Source: Pseudomonadota bacterium
GTDB lineage: Bacteria; Pseudomonadota; Alphaproteobacteria; Sphingomonadales; Sphingomonadaceae
Assembly (NCBI GenBank): GCA_023457895.1
Contig: JAEXAY010000021.1
Span: forward strand, 1-64,000
Length of the DNA stretch: 64,000 nucleotides
Direction: 5' to 3'
Below the pieces are notes generated by a model that was not told where the DNA came from, did no database searches, and saw only the letters and a list, made by a program, of their open reading frames with translations. The position numbers and the translations under genes were made by a program. Within the stretch, counting starts at the first letter, position 1. Each line of letters begins with the position of its first letter. Of this stretch, positions 61,808 to 64,000 are shown one piece after another.

Positions 61808-63043
61808 GACATATTCGCGGGGGGAGAGATCGATTTCGAGCGCTTCACGTTCTGCATCGGAGAGATCAGCGAGGCGGCGATTGAGCATGGCTTCGGCGGT
61901 CGAGACGAGTTGCACCACAACCGCGTTGCCGTCGGCAAGTGCCGTATCAATCGCAGGCAGCAGGCTCGACAGCTTCATCGATAGAAGGAGCTGCGCGAAG
62001 AAGCGCTGCTTGGTGCCTTCAAACACCGATAACGCCGCCGATTTGGCACCTGAATTCAGGGTATTGCCGCTGTCAGTGTCGACGATCCGCGTTGCCTCGA
62101 GTGCCTCGCGCAGGTTAGCATGAATGATTGCCCAGGCGTCTGCATAGGCGTCATAAACCGCTACCTGATCGGGGGTCAGGCAATGCTCGAGAATCTCGTA
62201 CTCAACTCCGGCGAATGAAAGTGCCCTCGCCGCGTACAATCCGAGTGACTTCAGATCACGGGCGACCAGTTCCATTGCGGCGATACCGCCATCGCGGATG
62301 TCTGCGACGAAGCCTTCGCGATTGGCAAAAGCCGTCTCGGGACCCCACAGGCCAAGACGGGTGGCATAGGCGAGATTATTGACGTCGGATGCCCCGGTCG
62401 CCGAAGCGTAGAGCACGCGAGCGCGCGGCAGCAGATTCTGGATGCGAACACCGGCAATGCCCTGCTCCGATCCTTTGACCTTACCACGTGAGCCCTCCCC
62501 GCCAGCGGCGTTGGCCATCGCATGGGCTTCGTCGAAAACGATGACGCCGTCGAAGTCCTCTCCTGCCCATTCGAGAATTTGCTCGAGCCTAGTCGCGTCG
62601 CTGCGGCCCGAGCGCAGTGTCGGATAAGTAACGAAAAGTATGCCCTCGCGCATCCCGATCGGGACACCGAGCTTCCACTGGCCGAGCGGCTGAATGTCGA
62701 TGGGAAGGCCACCGAGCGCGCACCAATCGCGGCGGGCATCTTCGAGCAAAGCTTCGTTTTTGGAAATCCAGATGTGGCGCCGTTCACCCCTCACCCACCG
62801 GTCGAGGATGCCCTCGGCTAACAACGCCTTTGCGGCTGTGCGCTTGTCGCGCGCTGCAGCTATTCCTAGGTCTGGGTAAGCGCCGAACGAGAGCAACTTC
62901 TCCTTGCCCGCGAAGCGGTACTTCATCCGCCACAACTTTGACCCGTTCGGCTGGACGAACAGGAATAAGCCCTCCCCGTCGGCCAGCTTGTAGGCGCGCT
63001 CGCGTGGCTTGGAATTTCGAGCCTGAATCTCCGTGAGAGGCAT
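61805..63043 (-). pseudogene. chimeric ORF: P4-type integrase N-terminus fused to strawberry-notch helicase fragment
   Basis: From ATG 63043, residues 1-79 (MPLTEIQARNSKPRERAYKLADGEGLFLFVQPNG..LSFGAYPDLGIAAARDKR) are the DUF4102 N-terminal domain of a phage P4-type integrase. At about 62806 the frame passes without a stop into a strawberry-notch-like SF2 helicase: ILDRWVRGERRHIWISKNEALLEDARRDW, ILFVTYPTLRS, VIVFDEAHAMANA (DExH box), RVLYASATG. It ends at EIDLSPREYV at the RIT junction, so the helicase is cut on both sides. An in-frame TTG (63217) would add an unrelated extension. Neither enzyme can be functional. Confidence 0.85.
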
Positions 63044-63221
63044 TGGGGGTATCGCTCCTTTCCGATACTCCGCGAAAATACCCCCAAAATACCCCCACAC
63101 CAAATCTGGCTGCATGTGGAAGACCATGGGCGCATGCGGACGCGAATCACCCGCAACCCTCTGCTTTTCTTTCAATTTTTGGAAAAATGCGGAAGCTAGT
63201 GGAAGCTTCCGGATCAAGGAA

Positions 63222-63298
63222 TGGTAGCGGAGGAGGGACTTGAACCCCCGACACGCGGATTATGATTCCGCTGCTCTAACCGGCTGAGCTACTCCGCC
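63222..63298 (-). tRNA. tRNA-Met (CAT), elongator type
   Basis: The minus strand folds as a cloverleaf: acceptor GGCGGAG/CTCCGCT (with a G-U first pair) plus A and an encoded CCA, D arm AGCTCAGCCGGTTAGAGCA, anticodon stem GCGGA around CAT, and T arm GGGGGTTCAAGTCCCTC. Internal-methionine rather than initiator features are present. The integrase remnant starts within about 180 bp of its 3' end, so this tRNA was probably the attachment site of an integrative element. Confidence 0.95.
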
Positions 63299-63405
63299 AT
63301 CCGAGCGGCGGCCTATAATGGCGTCCCCCGATGCGGTCAAGCGGCTTGTTTGGCGGTCCGCCGGCTTGCTTGACTGCGTTGCTGTATTATGTCATTAATC
63401 CTCTT

Positions 63406-63753
63406 ATGGCCGACCAGTCCAAACCTGTTTACCAGCGCCTGCGTGATGGCATTGCTGCCGCTATTCTTGATGGAGAATATCGCGATGGCGATATGCTGCC
63501 TTCGGTGCGGGCGCTCGCTGCCGAACAGGGTGCAAATCCCCTCACCGTTGCCAAGGCCTACCAGACTTTTCAGGACGATGGGCTGGTCACGGTACGGCGC
63601 GGCGTCGGCATGTTCGTCGCGGACGGCGCGACCGAGCGGTTGCGCGCGATGATGAAGCAGGATTTTCTTGACAATGTCTGGCCGCCGGTCGCGGCGCAGA
63701 TGAAGCGCGTCGGCATTGACGTGCATAGCCTGATCGAGGCTGAAAAAGTCTGA
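63406..63753 (+). CDS. GntR-family transcriptional regulator, YtrA/YhcF subfamily
   Basis: A 115-aa regulator from ATG 63406. The winged helix-turn-helix QSKPVYQRLRDGIAAAILDGEYRDGDMLPSVRALAAEQGANPLTVAKAYQTFQDDGLVTVRRGVGMFV fills the first 80 residues. A short helical tail follows instead of a ligand domain, as in the YtrA type, which usually controls ABC transporters. The usual transporter partner is not seen in the remaining DNA. It is probably part of the core genome flanking the tRNA. Confidence 0.92.
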   Translation: MADQSKPVYQRLRDGIAAAILDGEYRDGDMLPSVRALAAEQGANPLTVAKAYQTFQDDGLVTVRRGVGMFVADGATERLRAMMKQDFLDNVWPPVAAQMKRVGIDVHSLIEAEKV

Positions 63754-63789
63754 CACTGCCGGCTGTTTCGGAGCGTATCATCCAGGTCG

Positions 63790-64000
63790 TCAGCTGTCTC
63801 CTCCCGAATTGCTGATATTCTGATCAGCCCGTGCTCTCGTCAGCTTTCGCCGATAATCCCCGTTATCCGGGGCCAGCGCGACGGCCTTTTCCAGCAGTTC
63901 GATACTCGCCCGATGGTGGCCGTCAAGCCGGGACAAGCTCCAGCCGAGATTGGCGGTAATCGCGGCATTGGCCGGCTGGATCGCATAAGCGTGGCGGAAA
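63790..64000 (-). CDS. TPR-repeat protein, C-terminal part (runs off the window)
   Basis: The minus-strand frame from the right edge ends at TGA 63790-63792. It reads FRHAYAIQPANAAITANLGWSLSRLDGHHRASIELLEKAVALAPDNGDYRRKL, a tetratricopeptide repeat, followed by a short tail. Such repeats mediate protein-protein contacts. Only about 69 codons are visible, so the full protein cannot be identified. Confidence 0.8.
   Translation of the reverse strand, partial: FRHAYAIQPANAAITANLGWSLSRLDGHHRASIELLEKAVALAPDNGDYRRKLTRARADQNISNSGGDS

Noticed and set aside
63222..63298. Direct repeat of the tRNA-Met 3' end as the far attachment site of the integrative element
   Set aside because: I found no second copy of the T-arm/acceptor segment in the window by eye. 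It may lie outside or have been deleted.
1..64000. CRISPR array or toxin-antitoxin/defence system
   Set aside because: No regularly spaced repeats and no cas or known defence-gene patterns were seen. The helicase is a truncated mobile-element fragment.

Overview
The window looks like a high-GC alphaproteobacterium of the Sphingomonadales (Novosphingobium/Sphingobium-like). The grounds are a TonB-dependent receptor in a catabolic cluster, many SDR, P450, Rieske and luciferase-like (LLM) oxygenase genes, pairs of DUF1214 and sulfotransferase-family genes, and the elongator tRNA-Met at the right end. The species is inferred from style, not proven.

Positions 124-57070 form one catabolic island of about 50 genes, arranged as blocks around eight divergent promoter regions. 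From the left: a CoA-thioester degradation operon (thiolase, FadJ-like enzyme, acyl-CoA dehydrogenase, RibB, PaaY-like protein) opposite an MDR oxidoreductase; an alpha-methylacyl-CoA racemase-like enzyme opposite a TonB receptor; a long minus operon (LLM enzyme, two APH-type kinases, HsaA-like flavoprotein, Rieske oxygenase, P450, AAHS transporter, and a broken VOC/old-yellow-enzyme pair); DUF1214 and P450 opposite an alpha/beta hydrolase; an AveC-like membrane protein, broken MFS, SDR and PYROXD2-like block; an 11-gene minus operon (four SDRs, two VOC proteins, tyrosine phosphatase, HIBADH, CMD, sulfotransferase, DUF1214); a plus operon of sulfotransferase, ferredoxin, epoxide-hydrolase-like protein and LLM enzyme; a TetR-controlled plus operon (45056-50954); and a KstD-like block opposite MFS and APH kinase. 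The gene content (AMACR, KstD-like, HsaA-like, P450s, ferredoxin, thiolase) suggests aerobic breakdown of a steroid- or terpenoid-like polycyclic substrate. The substrate itself cannot be read from the sequence.

Two observations stand out. First, the TetR operon encodes two adjacent Rieske-oxygenase-family proteins that are complementary: one keeps the [2Fe-2S] ligands but shows no mononuclear iron triad, and the other keeps the iron triad but has lost the [2Fe-2S] ligands. They are co-transcribed with an LLM enzyme, a LuxE-like ligase and a LuxC-like reductase, and paired palindromes lie in front. Second, seven of the eight divergent promoter regions carry a shared 16-bp inverted repeat (CCTNYC-N4-GRYAGG, one copy with a mismatch). 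The eighth has the TetR sites instead. This points to one island-wide regulator encoded elsewhere.

From about 57070 to 63217 lies mobile-element debris. A truncated SDR is joined to a truncated type II NADH dehydrogenase. IS5- and IS110-type fragments cut the last gene of a three-recombinase (RIT-type) element. That element sits in a strawberry-notch helicase fragment, which is itself fused to the N-terminus of a phage-type integrase next to tRNA-Met. A GntR regulator and a partial TPR protein follow as apparent core chromosome. An IS5-type end also lies at the extreme left (1-123), so both sides of the island carry IS5-family remnants next to CTAG.
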